Shown: positions 41,395-52,422, counted from the stretch's first letter. The stretch: 64,000 bases of DNA from Pseudomonas extremaustralis (GCF_900102035.1 NZ_LT629689.1:5483501-5547500), one strand, 5' to 3'. The notes: generated by a model not told the origin, from the letters alone. Translations and numbers: made by a program.

Positions 41395-42642
41395 ATGGCC
41401 ATCGCCGTTCCCTCGAACGAGGTCAACAGCCCCACCCTCAAGCAGCGTCTGGCGCGTGCCGAACGGCTCAATCGCTGGAAGGCCCAGGCCTTGATCGCGC
41501 CACTGGTGCTGTTCTTGCTGCTGGTGTTCCTGGTGCCGATCGTTGCGCTGCTCTACAAAAGCGTGGGCAACCCGGAAGTGGTGGGCGGTTTGCCGCGTAC
41601 CGTGGTGGCGGTCAAGGCCTGGGACGGTCGTGGTCTGCCGGGTGAACCGGTGTACCAGGCCCTCAGCGAAGACTTGGGCGAGGCGCGTAAAAACCAGACC
41701 CTGGGCGACCTGTCCAAACGCTTGAACATGGAACTGGCCGGCTATCGTAGCCTGCTGACAAAAACCGCGCGGGCGCTGCCGTTTACCGAAGCGCCGGCCT
41801 CTTATAAAGAAGCGCTGGAAACCCTCGACGAACGTTGGGGCGACCCGGCGTACTGGCAGGCGATCCGCCGCAATACCAGTAGCCTGACACCGTTCTATCT
41901 GCTGGCCGCCGTCGATCACCGCATCGACGACCTGGGCGAAGTGGCCCCGGCCACGCCGGACCAGGCGATCTACTTGGATATTTTTGCCCGCACCTTCTGG
42001 ATGGGCCTGGTGATCACCGCCGTCTGCCTGTTGCTGGCTTATCCCCTGGCGTATCTGCTGGCCAACCTTCCGGCGCGTAAAAGCAACCTGCTGATGATTC
42101 TGGTGTTGCTGCCGTTCTGGACCTCGATCCTGGTGCGGGTGGCGGCGTGGATCGTGCTGCTGCAGTCCGGTGGCCTGATCAACAGTGCCCTGATGGGCAT
42201 GGGCCTGATCGATAAGCCACTGGAGCTGGTGTTCAACCGCACCGGGGTCTACATCTCCATGGTGCACATCCTGCTGCCGTTCATGATTCTGCCGATCTAC
42301 AGCGTGATGAAGGGTATTTCGCCTACCTATATGCGTGCGGCGATTTCCCTGGGCTGCCATCCGTTCACCAGCTTCTGGCGGGTTTACTTCCCGCAGACCT
42401 ACGCCGGTGTCGGCGCGGGCTGTCTGCTGGTGTTCATCCTGGCGATTGGTTACTACATCACCCCGGCACTGCTGGGCAGCCCGAACGACCAGATGGTCAG
42501 CTACTTCGTGGCGTTCTATACCAACACCAGCATCAACTGGGGCATGGCGACGGCGTTGGGCGGCTTGCTGCTGCTGGCGACCGTGTTGCTGTACCTGATC
42601 TACAACCGGCTGGTGGGCGCCAGCCGCCTGCGCCTGAGCTGA
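41395..42642 (+). CDS. ABC transporter permease (PotB-like)
   Basis: A 415-residue inner-membrane permease. Membrane segment 1 is about residues 30-52 and a long non-membrane region (about 60-190) separates it from the core of at least five more segments, which begins IFARTFWMGLVITAVC near residue 195. The extended loop is longer than in the PotB of E. coli. The usual permease EAA-like loop includes YMRAAISLGCHP. The ATG at 41395 has a GGAG site. Confidence 0.88.
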   Translation: MAIAVPSNEVNSPTLKQRLARAERLNRWKAQALIAPLVLFLLLVFLVPIVALLYKSVGNPEVVGGLPRTVVAVKAWDGRGLPGEPVYQALSEDLGEARKNQTLGDLSKRLNMELAGYRSLLTKTARALPFTEAPASYKEALETLDERWGDPAYWQAIRRNTSSLTPFYLLAAVDHRIDDLGEVAPATPDQAIYLDIFARTFWMGLVITAVCLLLAYPLAYLLANLPARKSNLLMILVLLPFWTSILVRVAAWIVLLQSGGLINSALMGMGLIDKPLELVFNRTGVYISMVHILLPFMILPIYSVMKGISPTYMRAAISLGCHPFTSFWRVYFPQTYAGVGAGCLLVFILAIGYYITPALLGSPNDQMVSYFVAFYTNTSINWGMATALGGLLLLATVLLYLIYNRLVGASRLRLS

Positions 42643-42654
42643 GGAGACCTTGCG

Positions 42655-43479
42655 ATGCTGAGCCCTTATATGTCACCGGTGGAACGGGTGTGGTTCTACA
42701 GCTTGCGGATACTCTGCGGCTTGATCCTGCTGTTCCTCATATTGCCCGTGCTGGTGATCATCCCGCTGTCGTTCAACAGCGGCAGTTTCCTGGTGTACCC
42801 GCTGCAAGGTTTCTCGTTGCACTGGTACCACGACTTCTTCGCCTCGGCCGAATGGATGCGGGCCCTGAAGAACAGCGTCATCGTCGCTCCGGCGGCTACG
42901 GTGCTGGCCATGGTGTTCGGCACCCTGGCGGCAATCGGCCTGACACGCGGCAACTTCCCCGGCAAGGCGCTGGTGATGGCCCTGGTGATTTCGCCGATGG
43001 TGGTGCCGGTGGTGATCATCGGTGTGGCCAGCTACCTGTTCTTTGCACCGTTGGGCCTGGGCAACAGCTTTCTCTCGCTGATCGTGGTGCATGCGGTATT
43101 GGGCGTGCCCTTTGTGATCATCACCGTGTCGGCGACGTTGCAGGGTTTCAACCATAACTTGGTGCGGGCGGCGGCCAGCCTCGGTGCCTCGCCATTGACC
43201 GCGTTTCGCCGCGTGACCTTGCCGCTGATCGCACCGGGTGTGATATCCGGTGCACTGTTCGCGTTCGCGACATCGTTCGATGAAGTGGTGGTAACACTGT
43301 TCCTCGCCGGTCCCGAACAAGCGACCTTGCCGCGCCAGATGTTCAGCGGCATCCGCGAAAACCTCAGCCCGACGATTGCCGCCGCGGCCACCTTGCTGAT
43401 CGCCTTCTCGGTGTTGCTGTTGCTGACGCTGGAATGGCTGCGCGGACGTAGCGAGAAGCTGCGCACCGCCCAGGTCTAA
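42655..43479 (+). CDS. ABC transporter permease (PotC-like)
   Basis: A 274-residue permease with about six membrane segments and the EAA-like loop NLVRAAASLGASPLTAF. It follows the first permease by 12 bp and completes the importer (ATPase, binding protein, two permeases). The REP-like hairpin at 43499-43527 immediately after it could end transcription. Confidence 0.9.
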   Translation: MLSPYMSPVERVWFYSLRILCGLILLFLILPVLVIIPLSFNSGSFLVYPLQGFSLHWYHDFFASAEWMRALKNSVIVAPAATVLAMVFGTLAAIGLTRGNFPGKALVMALVISPMVVPVVIIGVASYLFFAPLGLGNSFLSLIVVHAVLGVPFVIITVSATLQGFNHNLVRAAASLGASPLTAFRRVTLPLIAPGVISGALFAFATSFDEVVVTLFLAGPEQATLPRQMFSGIRENLSPTIAAAATLLIAFSVLLLLTLEWLRGRSEKLRTAQV

Positions 43480-43498
43480 AGTCCAGCGCAGATCAAAA

Positions 43499-43527
43499 TG
43501 TGGGAGGGGGCACGCCCTCTCCCACAG
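43499..43527. repeat. Single REP hairpin after the transporter operon
   Basis: TGTGGGAGGGGGC and GCCCTCTCCCACA, almost perfect inverse copies with a two-base loop, beginning 20 bp after the permease stop. It is a REP of the GTGGGAGGGGGC family and folds as a strong hairpin, perhaps also acting as transcript end. Confidence 0.75.
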
Positions 43528-43619
43528 GAGGACTGTGACCATTCAGCTGTTGAATGGGAGACAACCTGTTTCGCTCAGCTACTCTTGTGCCAGCCCACAA
43601 TCAACAAGAGGCCGAGCAC

Positions 43620-44768
43620 ATGAGTTCTTCCTCATTCAAGATCGCCCACAAACTGTTGACCGGCGCAGGTGCCATCGAGCAATTGGTGGCAGAGTTGACG
43701 CGCCTGGATGTCGACAACCCGCTGATCGTCACCGATGCCGCGCTGGTCAAGTCCGGCACCGTGGCACTGGCGCTCGAGCATCTGGGCGAGCGCACCTATA
43801 AGATTTTCGACCGCGTGCTGCCTGACCCGGAAATCTCCATCGTTGAAGATTGCATGCAGGCCTACCGCGACGGCGGGCACGACGGCCTGATCGGCTTGGG
43901 TGGCGGCAGCGCCATCGACATCGCTAAAAGTGTCGCCGCCTATGCCGGTTACCATGGCGCCCTGGAGGATCTGTTCGGCGTCGATCAGGTGCCACGCAAA
44001 GGCCCGCCGCTGATCGCCATCCCGACCACGGCCGGCACCGGCTCGGAAGTTACCAACGTGGCGATCCTTTCCGACAAGGCCGCGCAGTTGAAAAAAGGCA
44101 TCGTCAGCGATTATTTGCTGCCGGATGTCGCGCTGATCAGCCCGCAAATGACCCTGACCTGCCCGCGCGGTGTCACCGCCGCCAGTGGCGTGGATGCGCT
44201 GGTGCATGCCATCGAATCCTACTTGTCGCTGAATGCCTCGCCGATCACCGACGCCCTGGCCATCGGCGCTATCAAACTGATTGCCAAGGCGCTGCCCAAG
44301 GCCTACGCCAACCCGGCCAACCTGCAGGCCCGCGACGACATGGCCACCGCCAGCCTGATGGCTGGCATGGCGTTCGGTAATGCCGGGGTGGGGGCGGTGC
44401 ATGCGCTGGCGTACCCGCTGGGCGGGCGGTTCAACATCGCCCACGGCGTGAGCAACGCACTGTTGCTGCCCTATGTGATGCACTGGAACAAGCTGGCTTG
44501 TGTGGAACGTATGCAGGACATTGCCCAGGCCATGGGGGTCAATATCAACGGCCTGAGCGTCAACGATGCAGCCGACCAGGCCGTCGAGGCGATGACGCGA
44601 CTGTGTACCGCCGTGGAGATCCCGGCAGGCCTGCGCAGCTTCGGGGTGCCCGAGGAGTCCATTCCGGCCATGGCCATCGAAGCTGCCGGTATCGAGCGGC
44701 TGATGCGCAACAATCCGCGCAAGCTCAGCGCGGCGGATATCGAGAAAATCTATCGGGCGGCTTACTAG
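43620..44768 (+). CDS. Iron-containing alcohol dehydrogenase family protein
   Basis: A 382-residue Fe-ADH-family protein. The glycine-rich nucleotide motif is GLGGGSAIDIAKS, followed by PTTAGTGSEVT, and the metal-binding region holds VDALVHAIES and the histidines of VHALAYPLGGRFNIAHG. The start ATG 43620 lies 8 bp after a GAGG site. Adjacent to a polyamine-type transporter, it may act on an aldehyde or alcohol from that substrate, but this is only inference. Confidence 0.88.
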   Translation: MSSSSFKIAHKLLTGAGAIEQLVAELTRLDVDNPLIVTDAALVKSGTVALALEHLGERTYKIFDRVLPDPEISIVEDCMQAYRDGGHDGLIGLGGGSAIDIAKSVAAYAGYHGALEDLFGVDQVPRKGPPLIAIPTTAGTGSEVTNVAILSDKAAQLKKGIVSDYLLPDVALISPQMTLTCPRGVTAASGVDALVHAIESYLSLNASPITDALAIGAIKLIAKALPKAYANPANLQARDDMATASLMAGMAFGNAGVGAVHALAYPLGGRFNIAHGVSNALLLPYVMHWNKLACVERMQDIAQAMGVNINGLSVNDAADQAVEAMTRLCTAVEIPAGLRSFGVPEESIPAMAIEAAGIERLMRNNPRKLSAADIEKIYRAAY

Positions 44769-44852
44769 TCGTTGAGTCAGGTCACGGTGCGCAGGGTAAA
44801 GCATGAGGTATACAATGCGCGCCATCGTGATTTAGCTCAAAAAAGGTGCGTC

Positions 44853-45527
44853 ATGCAGCCCTTCGTTATCGCTCCATCGATTCTCTCCGCCGATTTCGCC
44901 CGCCTGGGTGAAGAAGTGGACAAGGTGTTGGCCGCCGGTGCCGACTTCGTGCACTTCGATGTCATGGACAACCACTACGTGCCCAACCTGACCATCGGCC
45001 CGATGGTCTGCGCGGCGCTGCGCAAGTACGGCATCACCGCGCCGATCGACGCGCATCTGATGGTCAGTCCGGTGGATCGTATCGTCGGCGATTTCGTCGA
45101 GGCCGGCGCCACCTACATCACCTTCCACCCGGAAGCCTCGCTGCACGTCGACCGCACCTTGCAACTGATCCGCGAAGGCGGCTGCAAGGCGGGCCTGGTG
45201 TTCAACCCGGCCACCCCGCTGGATGTGCTCAAGTATGTGATGGACAAGGTCGACATGGTCCTGCTGATGAGCGTCAACCCTGGCTTCGGCGGGCAGAAGT
45301 TCATCCCCGGCACCCTCGACAAGCTGCGCGAAGCCCGCGCGCTGATCGATGCGTCGGGCCGCGACATCCGCCTGGAAATCGACGGTGGGGTCAACGTCAA
45401 CAACATCCGCGAAATCGCTGCTGCCGGCGCGGATACCTTCGTGGCCGGCTCGGCGATCTTCAACGCCCCGGACTACCAGGAAGTCATCGACAAGATGCGC
45501 GCCGAACTGGCTCTGGCGCGTCCATGA
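44853..45527 (+). CDS. rpe: Ribulose-phosphate 3-epimerase
   Basis: A 224-residue RPE. It begins [21 protein letters not shown]; metal-binding residues are in [18 protein letters not shown] and IDAHLMVSP, and the phosphate-binding end reads DGGVNVNN. It interconverts ribulose-5-P and xylulose-5-P. The ATG at 44853 has an AAAGGTG site. It overlaps gph by 4 bp. Confidence 0.97.
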   Translation: MQPFVIAPSILSADFARLGEEVDKVLAAGADFVHFDVMDNHYVPNLTIGPMVCAALRKYGITAPIDAHLMVSPVDRIVGDFVEAGATYITFHPEASLHVDRTLQLIREGGCKAGLVFNPATPLDVLKYVMDKVDMVLLMSVNPGFGGQKFIPGTLDKLREARALIDASGRDIRLEIDGGVNVNNIREIAAAGADTFVAGSAIFNAPDYQEVIDKMRAELALARP

Positions 45528-46342
45528 GCGGCTTCGAGCAGTTGTTTTCCGGCGAACTGCCACGGCTGGTGATGTTCGATCTGGACGGTACGTTGATCGA
45601 TTCGGTGCCTGACCTGGCGGCGGCGGTGGACGAGATGCTGCTCAAGCTGGGGCGCAAGCCGGTGGGGATCGACCCGGTACGTGAATGGGTCGGCAATGGC
45701 GTACAGATGCTGGTGCGCCGGGCCCTGGCCAATCACATTGACGCCCAGGACGTGGACGAGGTCGAGGCCGAACACGCTCTGGAGCTGTTCAACGTTGCCT
45801 ATGAAAGCAACCACGAATTGACGGTGGTGTATCCCGGCGTGCGCGACACCCTCAAATGGCTGAGCAAGCAGGGCGTGGAAATGGCCCTGATCACCAACAA
45901 GCCCGAGCGTTTCGTCGCGCCGCTGTTGGACCAGATGAAAATTGGTCGTTACTTCCGCTGGATCATCGGCGGCGATACCTTGCCGCAAAAGAAACCCGAC
46001 CCGGCGGCACTGTTTTTCGTGATGAAAATGGCCAATATCCCCGCGTCCCAGTCATTGTTCGTCGGCGATTCGCGCAGCGATGTGCTGGCGGCCAAAGCGG
46101 CTGGCGTGCAGTGCGTGGCGTTGAGTTACGGCTACAACCATGGCCGTCCGATCGCCGAAGAGTCGCCCTCACTGGTCATCGATGATCTGCGACTGCTAAT
46201 CCCCGGTTGCTTGGGAGCGAGCGCTGAGATAACGTTGCTCGATACCGATCCGTCCCCTTCTGGAAATTCCATCGTGGTGGTCACTCGCAAACTCTGGATG
46301 AAAGTCATCAAGGCCCTGGCCCGCTGGCGTTGGCGCGCCTGA
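45524..46342 (+). CDS. gph: Phosphoglycolate phosphatase
   Basis: A 272-residue HAD phosphatase. The catalytic motif is [12 protein letters not shown] and the late motif is LFVGDSRSD. It degrades 2-phosphoglycolate produced by DNA repair. It forms an operon rpe-gph-trpE, as in many gamma-proteobacteria. The last ~40 residues are less conserved. Confidence 0.95.
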   Translation: MSGFEQLFSGELPRLVMFDLDGTLIDSVPDLAAAVDEMLLKLGRKPVGIDPVREWVGNGVQMLVRRALANHIDAQDVDEVEAEHALELFNVAYESNHELTVVYPGVRDTLKWLSKQGVEMALITNKPERFVAPLLDQMKIGRYFRWIIGGDTLPQKKPDPAALFFVMKMANIPASQSLFVGDSRSDVLAAKAAGVQCVALSYGYNHGRPIAEESPSLVIDDLRLLIPGCLGASAEITLLDTDPSPSGNSIVVVTRKLWMKVIKALARWRWRA

Positions 46343-46412
46343 CTGATTCTGGCCGCGCTCTGCGGCACGTTTGCCTACCTGACTGTTAGACCCTCACGCC
46401 ACGAGGCACCTC

Positions 46413-47894
46413 ATGATCCGCGAAGAATTCCTGCGTTTGGCCGCTGCCGGCTATAACCGTATCCCCCTGGCCTGCGAAACCCTGGCCGACTTCGATACGC
46501 CGCTGTCGATCTACCTGAAACTGGCCGACGAGCCCAACTCCTACCTGCTCGAATCGGTACAGGGCGGCGAGAAGTGGGGCCGTTACTCGATCATCGGCCT
46601 GCCATGCCGCACCGTGCTGCGGGTGCATGACCATCACGTCAGCATCACCCACGATGGCGTCGAGATCGAAAGCCACGATGTAGAAGACCCGCTGGCCTTC
46701 GTCGAAACCTTCAAGGCGCGCTACAACGTGCCGACCATCCCTGGCCTGCCGCGTTTCAACGGCGGCCTGGTGGGGTATTTCGGCTACGACTGCGTGCGTT
46801 ATGTGGAAAAGCGCCTGGGCAAATGCCCGAACCCGGACCCGCTGGGCGTGCCGGACATTCTGTTGATGGTCTCCGACGCCGTGGTGGTGTTCGACAACCT
46901 CGCCGGCAAGATGCACGCGATCGTGCTCGCCGACCCCTCCCAGGCTGACGCTTTCGAGCAGGGCCTGGCCAGCCTCGAGGCCCTGCTGGAAAAGCTGCGC
47001 CAGCCGATCACCCCGCGTCGCGGCCTGGACCTCAGCCGTCCGCCGGCGGCTGACCCGGTGTTCCGCTCCAGTTTTACCCAGGATGACTACGAGCGCGCGG
47101 TCGATACCATCAAGGAATACATCCTCGCCGGTGACTGCATGCAAGTCGTGCCGTCGCAACGCATGTCCATCGACTTCAAGGCCGCGCCGATCGACTTGTA
47201 CCGGGCGCTGCGTTGCTTCAACCCGACGCCGTACATGTACTTCTTCAACTTTGGTGATTTCCACGTCGTCGGCAGTTCGCCGGAAGTGCTGGTGCGCGTC
47301 GAGGACAACCTGATCACCGTGCGCCCGATCGCCGGCACCCGCCCACGTGGCGCGACCGAAGAAGCGGACCTGGCGCTGGAAGAGGATCTTCTGAGCGACG
47401 ACAAGGAAATCGCCGAGCACCTGATGCTGATCGACCTGGGCCGCAACGACACCGGTCGGGTCTCGGAAATCGGCTCGGTCAAGCTCACCGAGAAGATGGT
47501 GATCGAGCGTTATTCCAACGTGATGCATATCGTGTCTAACGTCACCGGCGAACTGAAAGCCGGCTTGACTGCGATGGACGCGCTGCGGGCGATTCTGCCG
47601 GCGGGCACACTGTCGGGTGCGCCGAAGATTCGCGCGATGGAAATCATCGATGAGCTGGAACCGGTCAAGCGTGGCGTCTACGGCGGTGCCGTGGGGTATT
47701 TCGCCTGGAACGGCAACATGGACACGGCCATTGCGATCCGCACGGCGGTGATCAAGGACGGGGAGCTGCATGTGCAGGCCGGTGGCGGGATCGTCGCCGA
47801 CTCGGTGCCGGCCCTCGAATGGGAAGAAACCCTGAACAAGCGCCGCGCCATGTTCCGCGCCGTGGCATTGGCTGAACAGACCCCCCAGGGCTAA
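46413..47894 (+). CDS. trpE: Anthranilate synthase component I TrpE
   Basis: A 493-residue chorismate-binding enzyme. The tryptophan-feedback motif [18 protein letters not shown] is near residue 45, and the active site has [12 protein letters not shown] and [12 protein letters not shown]. With TrpG it converts chorismate to anthranilate. The 70-bp gap after gph has no leader peptide with Trp codons that I can see. Confidence 0.97.
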   Translation: MIREEFLRLAAAGYNRIPLACETLADFDTPLSIYLKLADEPNSYLLESVQGGEKWGRYSIIGLPCRTVLRVHDHHVSITHDGVEIESHDVEDPLAFVETFKARYNVPTIPGLPRFNGGLVGYFGYDCVRYVEKRLGKCPNPDPLGVPDILLMVSDAVVVFDNLAGKMHAIVLADPSQADAFEQGLASLEALLEKLRQPITPRRGLDLSRPPAADPVFRSSFTQDDYERAVDTIKEYILAGDCMQVVPSQRMSIDFKAAPIDLYRALRCFNPTPYMYFFNFGDFHVVGSSPEVLVRVEDNLITVRPIAGTRPRGATEEADLALEEDLLSDDKEIAEHLMLIDLGRNDTGRVSEIGSVKLTEKMVIERYSNVMHIVSNVTGELKAGLTAMDALRAILPAGTLSGAPKIRAMEIIDELEPVKRGVYGGAVGYFAWNGNMDTAIAIRTAVIKDGELHVQAGGGIVADSVPALEWEETLNKRRAMFRAVALAEQTPQG

Positions 47895-47913
47895 GAATTC
47901 TTGAGGTTTCCCC

Positions 47914-48507
47914 ATGTTGCTGATGATTGATAACTACGACTCCTTTACCTACAACGTTGTGCAGTACCTGGGCGAGCTCGGTGCCGAGGTCAAGGTGGTG
48001 CGTAACGACGAACTGACCGTGGCTGAAATTGCGGCCCTCAACCCAGAGCGCATCGTAGTGTCGCCGGGCCCTTGCACGCCGACCGAGGCGGGCATTTCCC
48101 TGGAGGCGATCAAGTATTTCGCCGGCAAACTGCCGATCCTGGGCGTGTGCCTGGGGCACCAGTCCATTGGCCAGGCGTTTGGCGGTGACGTGGTGCGTGC
48201 GCGCCAGGTGATGCATGGCAAGACCAGCGCCGTGTTCCACAATAATGTGGGTGTGTTCCACGGGCTTAAGTTGCCGGTGACGGTGACCCGCTACCACTCG
48301 CTGGTGGTCAAGCGCGAAACCCTGCCCGAGTGCCTTGAGGTGACCGCCTGGACCCAACTGGCAGACGGCTCGGTCGATGAGATCATGGGCCTGCGCCACA
48401 AGACACTGAATATCGAAGGGGTGCAGTTTCACCCCGAGTCGATTCTGACCGAGCAGGGTTACGAGCTGTTCGCCAACTTTCTCAAGCAGAGCGGCGGCAC
48501 GCGCTAA
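47914..48507 (+). CDS. trpG: Anthranilate synthase component II TrpG (glutamine amidotransferase)
   Basis: A 197-residue class I amidotransferase. The nucleophile is C79 in [12 protein letters not shown], with the His/Glu pair in [10 protein letters not shown]. It supplies ammonia to TrpE. Gap to trpE is 19 bp and to trpD 9 bp. Confidence 0.97.
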   Translation: MLLMIDNYDSFTYNVVQYLGELGAEVKVVRNDELTVAEIAALNPERIVVSPGPCTPTEAGISLEAIKYFAGKLPILGVCLGHQSIGQAFGGDVVRARQVMHGKTSAVFHNNVGVFHGLKLPVTVTRYHSLVVKRETLPECLEVTAWTQLADGSVDEIMGLRHKTLNIEGVQFHPESILTEQGYELFANFLKQSGGTR

Positions 48508-48516
48508 GGATTTTTC

Positions 48517-49566
48517 ATGGATATCAAGACAGCCCTGGGCCGTGTCGTCAGCCATCTGGACCTGAGCACCGCTGAGATGAGCGATGTGATGCGCGAGATC
48601 ATGACCGGTCAATGCACCGATGCGCAGATCGGCGCGTTCATGATGGCGATGCGCATGAAGAGCGAGAGCATCGACGAGATCGTCGGCGCCGTCTCGGTGA
48701 TGCGCGAGCTGGCGGACAAGGTCGAGCTCAAGACCCTCGACGGCGTGGTCGATGTGGTCGGCACCGGCGGCGACGGGGCGAATATTTTCAACGTGTCGAC
48801 GGCGGCCTCCTTTGTGGTGGCGGCGGCGGGTTGCACCGTGGCCAAGCACGGCAACCGTGCGGTGTCCGGCAAAAGCGGCAGCGCCGACTTGCTGGAAGCT
48901 GCCGGTATCTACCTGAACCTGACCCCGGTGCAAGTGGCGCGTTGCATCGACAGCGTCGGCATCGGTTTCATGTTTGCCCAGTCCCATCATGGGGCGATGA
49001 AACACGCTGCCGGCCCGCGCAAGGACCTCGGCCTGCGCACCCTGTTCAACATGCTCGGCCCGCTTACGAATCCGGCCGGTGTCAAACATCAGGTGGTCGG
49101 CGTATTCAGCCAGGCGCTGTGCCTGCCGTTGGCGCAAGTCCTGCAACGCCTGGGCAGCAAGCACGTGCTGGTGGTGCATTCCAAGGATGGCCTGGATGAA
49201 TTCAGCCTCGCGGCGCCGACTTTTGTGGCGGAGTTGAAGAATGATCAGGTCACCGAATACTGGGTCGAGCCCGAAGACCTGGGTATGAAGAGCCAGAGCC
49301 TGCATGGCCTGGCCGTGGAAAGCCCGGCGGCTTCGCTGGAACTGATTCGCGATGCCTTGGGGCGTCGCAAGACTGAGAACGGTCAAAAAGCTGCGGAAAT
49401 GATTGTTCTGAATGCTGGCGCGGCACTTTATGCGGCCGATCACGCCTATAGTCTCAAGGAAGGTGTCGAGTTGGCCCACGATGCGCTGCACACCGGGCTG
49501 GCTCGTGAAAAGCTCGAAGAGCTGGGAGCATTCACCGCAGTATTCAAGATGGAGAATGAAGGATGA
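48517..49566 (+). CDS. trpD: Anthranilate phosphoribosyltransferase TrpD
   Basis: A 349-residue TrpD. Motifs are [15 protein letters not shown] and [19 protein letters not shown]. It makes phosphoribosyl-anthranilate. It overlaps trpC by 4 bp. Confidence 0.98.
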   Translation: MDIKTALGRVVSHLDLSTAEMSDVMREIMTGQCTDAQIGAFMMAMRMKSESIDEIVGAVSVMRELADKVELKTLDGVVDVVGTGGDGANIFNVSTAASFVVAAAGCTVAKHGNRAVSGKSGSADLLEAAGIYLNLTPVQVARCIDSVGIGFMFAQSHHGAMKHAAGPRKDLGLRTLFNMLGPLTNPAGVKHQVVGVFSQALCLPLAQVLQRLGSKHVLVVHSKDGLDEFSLAAPTFVAELKNDQVTEYWVEPEDLGMKSQSLHGLAVESPAASLELIRDALGRRKTENGQKAAEMIVLNAGAALYAADHAYSLKEGVELAHDALHTGLAREKLEELGAFTAVFKMENEG

Positions 49567-50399
49567 GTGTGCCGACCGTTCTGGAAAAAATCCTGGCCCG
49601 CAAGGCCGAAGAAGTTGCCGAGCGCCGCGCCCGTGTGAGTCTGGCCGAGCTGGAAGCACAAGCGAAAAGCGCTGGTGCGCCGCGCGGTTTCGCCAATGCC
49701 CTGATCGCCCAGGCCAAGCTCAAGCAGCCAGCCGTGATCGCCGAGGTCAAGAAGGCCTCGCCGAGCAAAGGCGTGATCCGTGAGAACTTCGTCCCGGCCG
49801 AGATCGCCGTCAGCTATGAGAAGGGCGGGGCGACTTGCCTGTCCGTGTTGACCGATATCGACTTCTTCCAGGGTTCCGACCTGTTCCTGCAGCAGGCACG
49901 TGCCGCGTGCAAGTTGCCGGTGATCCGCAAGGATTTCATGGTCGATCCGTACCAGATCATCGAAGCCCGTGCGTTGGGCGCCGACTGCGTGCTGCTGATC
50001 GTCTCCGCGCTGGATGACGTGAAGATGGCCGAGTTGGCGGCCGTGGCCAAAAGCGTCGGCCTGGATGTGCTGGTGGAAGTGCACGATGGCGATGAGCTGG
50101 AGCGAGCGCTGAAGACCCTCGACACGCCGTTGGTCGGCGTGAATAACCGTAACCTGCATACCTTTGAAGTCAGCCTGGAAAACACCCTCGACCTGCTGCC
50201 GCGCATTCCGCGCGATCGCTTGGTGATCACCGAGAGTGGCATCGTCAATCGTGCCGATGTGGAGTTGATGGAAATCAGTGGTGTGTATTCGTTCCTGGTC
50301 GGCGAGACCTTCATGCGCGCTGAAAACCCAGGGGCGGAACTGCAGCGCCTGTTCTTCCCGGAGCGTGGCGTGGCGGTCAGCGGTTCGACCCTGGACTGA
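49563..50399 (+). CDS. trpC: Indole-3-glycerol-phosphate synthase TrpC
   Basis: A 278-residue TIM-barrel enzyme. Conserved parts are [43 protein letters not shown] and ITESGI. It closes the indole ring. The stop overlaps the next gene by 1 bp. Confidence 0.98.
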   Translation: MSVPTVLEKILARKAEEVAERRARVSLAELEAQAKSAGAPRGFANALIAQAKLKQPAVIAEVKKASPSKGVIRENFVPAEIAVSYEKGGATCLSVLTDIDFFQGSDLFLQQARAACKLPVIRKDFMVDPYQIIEARALGADCVLLIVSALDDVKMAELAAVAKSVGLDVLVEVHDGDELERALKTLDTPLVGVNNRNLHTFEVSLENTLDLLPRIPRDRLVITESGIVNRADVELMEISGVYSFLVGETFMRAENPGAELQRLFFPERGVAVSGSTLD

Positions 50400-51097
50400 T
50401 GATGACGCAGCCGGTGGCAATGACCGTCGAAGCAGGGCTTGCCGCCGAGCAGGCGTTGCTGGCTGCCGTTTGCGCCGGTGAACAGGCATTCGGGCTGCTG
50501 TTCTGGCAGCCCAGCGACCAAGCCTTGGTGATGCCGCGTCGTTTAAGCCGGTTGCCGGCGTTCGAGCGCGCCAGCCAGGTCTCGGCGGATGCCGGTTGGC
50601 CGGTGTTGCTGCGTGAAACCGGTGGTGAGCCGGTGCCGCAGTCGAGCGCAACGGTCAATATCGCCCTGGTTTACGCACCGCCTCGCAGTGAAGGCGATCA
50701 AGGGCGGATCGAAACCGGTTATCAACGTCTGTGCCAGCCGATCTGCGATTTGTTGATCGAATTGGGCGGGGATGCGTCGGTCGGTGAAATCGACGGCGCA
50801 TTCTGCGACGGTCGCTACAACGTCAATCTCAATGGCCGCAAAATGGTCGGCACCGCCCAGCGCTGGCGGCAAAGTGCTGGCCGCGCCGTGGGGTTGGTGC
50901 ATGGAGCGTTGTTGCTGGATAACGACCGCGAAGCCCTGATTGCGGCGGTCAATCGCTTCAATGAGGCCTGCGGTCTCGACCAGCGCGTTCGTGCCGACAG
51001 CCATATCGCGCTGCACGAAGCCTTTCCCGCGCCGGATGCAATCAGCCGGCTGGACACTTTGTACCGTCACATGTTGGCCAGCTTCCTGCCGGTTTAA
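50399..51097 (+). CDS. Lipoate-protein ligase A family protein, divergent
   Basis: A 232-residue protein of the biotin/lipoate ligase fold. The Lys motif [11 protein letters not shown] (K148) and LVHGALLLD are intact; the nucleotide-site segment is [12 protein letters not shown] (71-82), in which the glycine-rich run and the usual histidine are altered. It should modify a protein lysine or use a lipoyl or octanoyl substrate, but the altered motif lowers that confidence. The ATG overlaps the trpC TGA, so it is the fifth gene of the trp unit. It converges with vfr with a 4-bp overlap. Confidence 0.78.
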   Translation: MMTQPVAMTVEAGLAAEQALLAAVCAGEQAFGLLFWQPSDQALVMPRRLSRLPAFERASQVSADAGWPVLLRETGGEPVPQSSATVNIALVYAPPRSEGDQGRIETGYQRLCQPICDLLIELGGDASVGEIDGAFCDGRYNVNLNGRKMVGTAQRWRQSAGRAVGLVHGALLLDNDREALIAAVNRFNEACGLDQRVRADSHIALHEAFPAPDAISRLDTLYRHMLASFLPV

Positions 51098-51738
51098 CGG
51101 GTACCGAACACCACCATCGTCTTGCCTTTGACATTTACCAGGTTGCGCTCTTCCAGGTCTTTGAGCACGCGGCCGACCATCTCCCTCGAACAGCCGACAA
51201 TGCGCCCGATCTCCTGGCGTGTGACCTTGATTTGCATGCCGTCGGGGTGGGTCATGGCATCGGGTTGTTTGCACAATTCCAGCAGGCAGCGGGCCACGCG
51301 GCCGGTGACGTCAAAGAATGCCAGATCGCCGACCTTGCGCGTGGTGTCGCGCAGGCGCTGGGCAATCTGGCCGCTCAAGGCATAAAGGATATCGGGATCC
51401 TGCTGGGCCAATTCGCGGAATTTTGCATAACTGATCTCGGCTACCTCGCACTCGATCTTGGTGCGGACCCAGGCGCTGCGCTCCTGCTCCTTGCCGGCTT
51501 GTTCAAACAGACCCAGTTCCCCAAAGAAATCGCCGGTGTTCAGGTAGGCAATGATCATTTCACGGCCGTCTTCATCCTCGATCAGGATGGTGACCGAGCC
51601 TTTGATAATGAAGAACAGTGTCTCGGAGCGCTCGCCGGCACAGATGATGTTGTGCTTGGCCGGATGACGCCGGCGCTGGCAGTGCATCAACAATTTGTCG
51701 AGATTCTTGATCTTGGGTGTGGGAGTCAGCGCAACCAT
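51094..51738 (-). CDS. vfr: cAMP-activated global regulator Vfr (CRP family)
   Basis: A 214-residue CRP/FNR-family regulator. The cyclic-nucleotide-binding domain contains [10 protein letters not shown] and the C-terminal helix-turn-helix contains [26 protein letters not shown] chose the ATG at 51738 ([17 protein letters not shown]), matching the length of Vfr; the open frame above it has no coding character. Vfr binds cAMP and controls virulence, type IV pili and metabolic genes in Pseudomonas. Its location next to the OsmC gene and trpC is conserved. Confidence 0.94.
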   Translation of the reverse strand: MVALTPTPKIKNLDKLLMHCQRRRHPAKHNIICAGERSETLFFIIKGSVTILIEDEDGREMIIAYLNTGDFFGELGLFEQAGKEQERSAWVRTKIECEVAEISYAKFRELAQQDPDILYALSGQIAQRLRDTTRKVGDLAFFDVTGRVARCLLELCKQPDAMTHPDGMQIKVTRQEIGRIVGCSREMVGRVLKDLEERNLVNVKGKTMVVFGTR

Positions 51739-51986
51739 GGTTGTATCCCGAAAAGGCGGAGCGAGGTAGTTGGCGTTATTGTATTCATTAGTATCGTTAT
51801 TGATACACGCAGCACAAAAAGAGTGGCAATGCGCCATTGATTTGGCGCCAGCTTAACAGACGTATTCTGTCTCGATCAGCGAATTTACAGGTGAGAGCCG
51901 GTCGTTGATCGCTCTGATGGGAAACGCTGTGGTGAACTGACCCTGTGCTAAGCTGGCACCCCTTTTTTTACAGTGGAGTCTGGGCG

Positions 51987-52409
51987 ATGAAGGCACGCAT
52001 CCAATGGGCGGGCGAAGCCATGTTCCTCGGTGAGTCGGGCAGTGGTCATGTGGTGGTCATGGACGGCCCGCCGGAAGCCGGTGGTCGTAACCTGGGCGTA
52101 CGTCCGATGGAAATGCTCCTGCTCGGTGTCGGTGGTTGCAGCAATTTCGACGTGGTCAGCATCCTCAAGAAGTCCCGCCAGGCCGTGGAAAGCTGTGAAG
52201 CCTTCCTGGAAGCCGAGCGGGCCACTGAAGATCCCAAGGTGTTTACCAAGATCCACATGCATTTCGTGGTGAAAGGGCGGGCACTGAAGGAGGCGCAGGT
52301 CAAGCGGGCCATCGAATTGTCGGCCGAAAAGTACTGCTCGGCGTCGATCATGCTGGGCGCGGCCGGTGTGGCCATCACCCATGATTACGAAATCATCGAG
52401 CTGGGTTGA
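51987..52409 (+). CDS. OsmC family protein
   Basis: A 140-residue OsmC-like protein. The two redox cysteines are in LGVGGCSNFDVV and EKYCSASIML. Members reduce organic or fatty-acid hydroperoxides. The start is the ATG at 51987 with a GGAG site; the longer open frame lacks coding character. It is divergent from vfr; the 248-bp intergenic region carries both promoters. Confidence 0.9.
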   Translation: MKARIQWAGEAMFLGESGSGHVVVMDGPPEAGGRNLGVRPMEMLLLGVGGCSNFDVVSILKKSRQAVESCEAFLEAERATEDPKVFTKIHMHFVVKGRALKEAQVKRAIELSAEKYCSASIMLGAAGVAITHDYEIIELG

Positions 52410-52422
52410 TCGCTAGACGATT

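Noticed and set aside
46343..46412. Tryptophan leader peptide/attenuator before trpE
   Set aside because: No short frame with clustered Trp codons and no alternative hairpins were found in the 70-bp gap.
47752..49659. 635-codon open frame opposite trpG and trpD
   Set aside because: Antisense shadow of well-supported trp genes.
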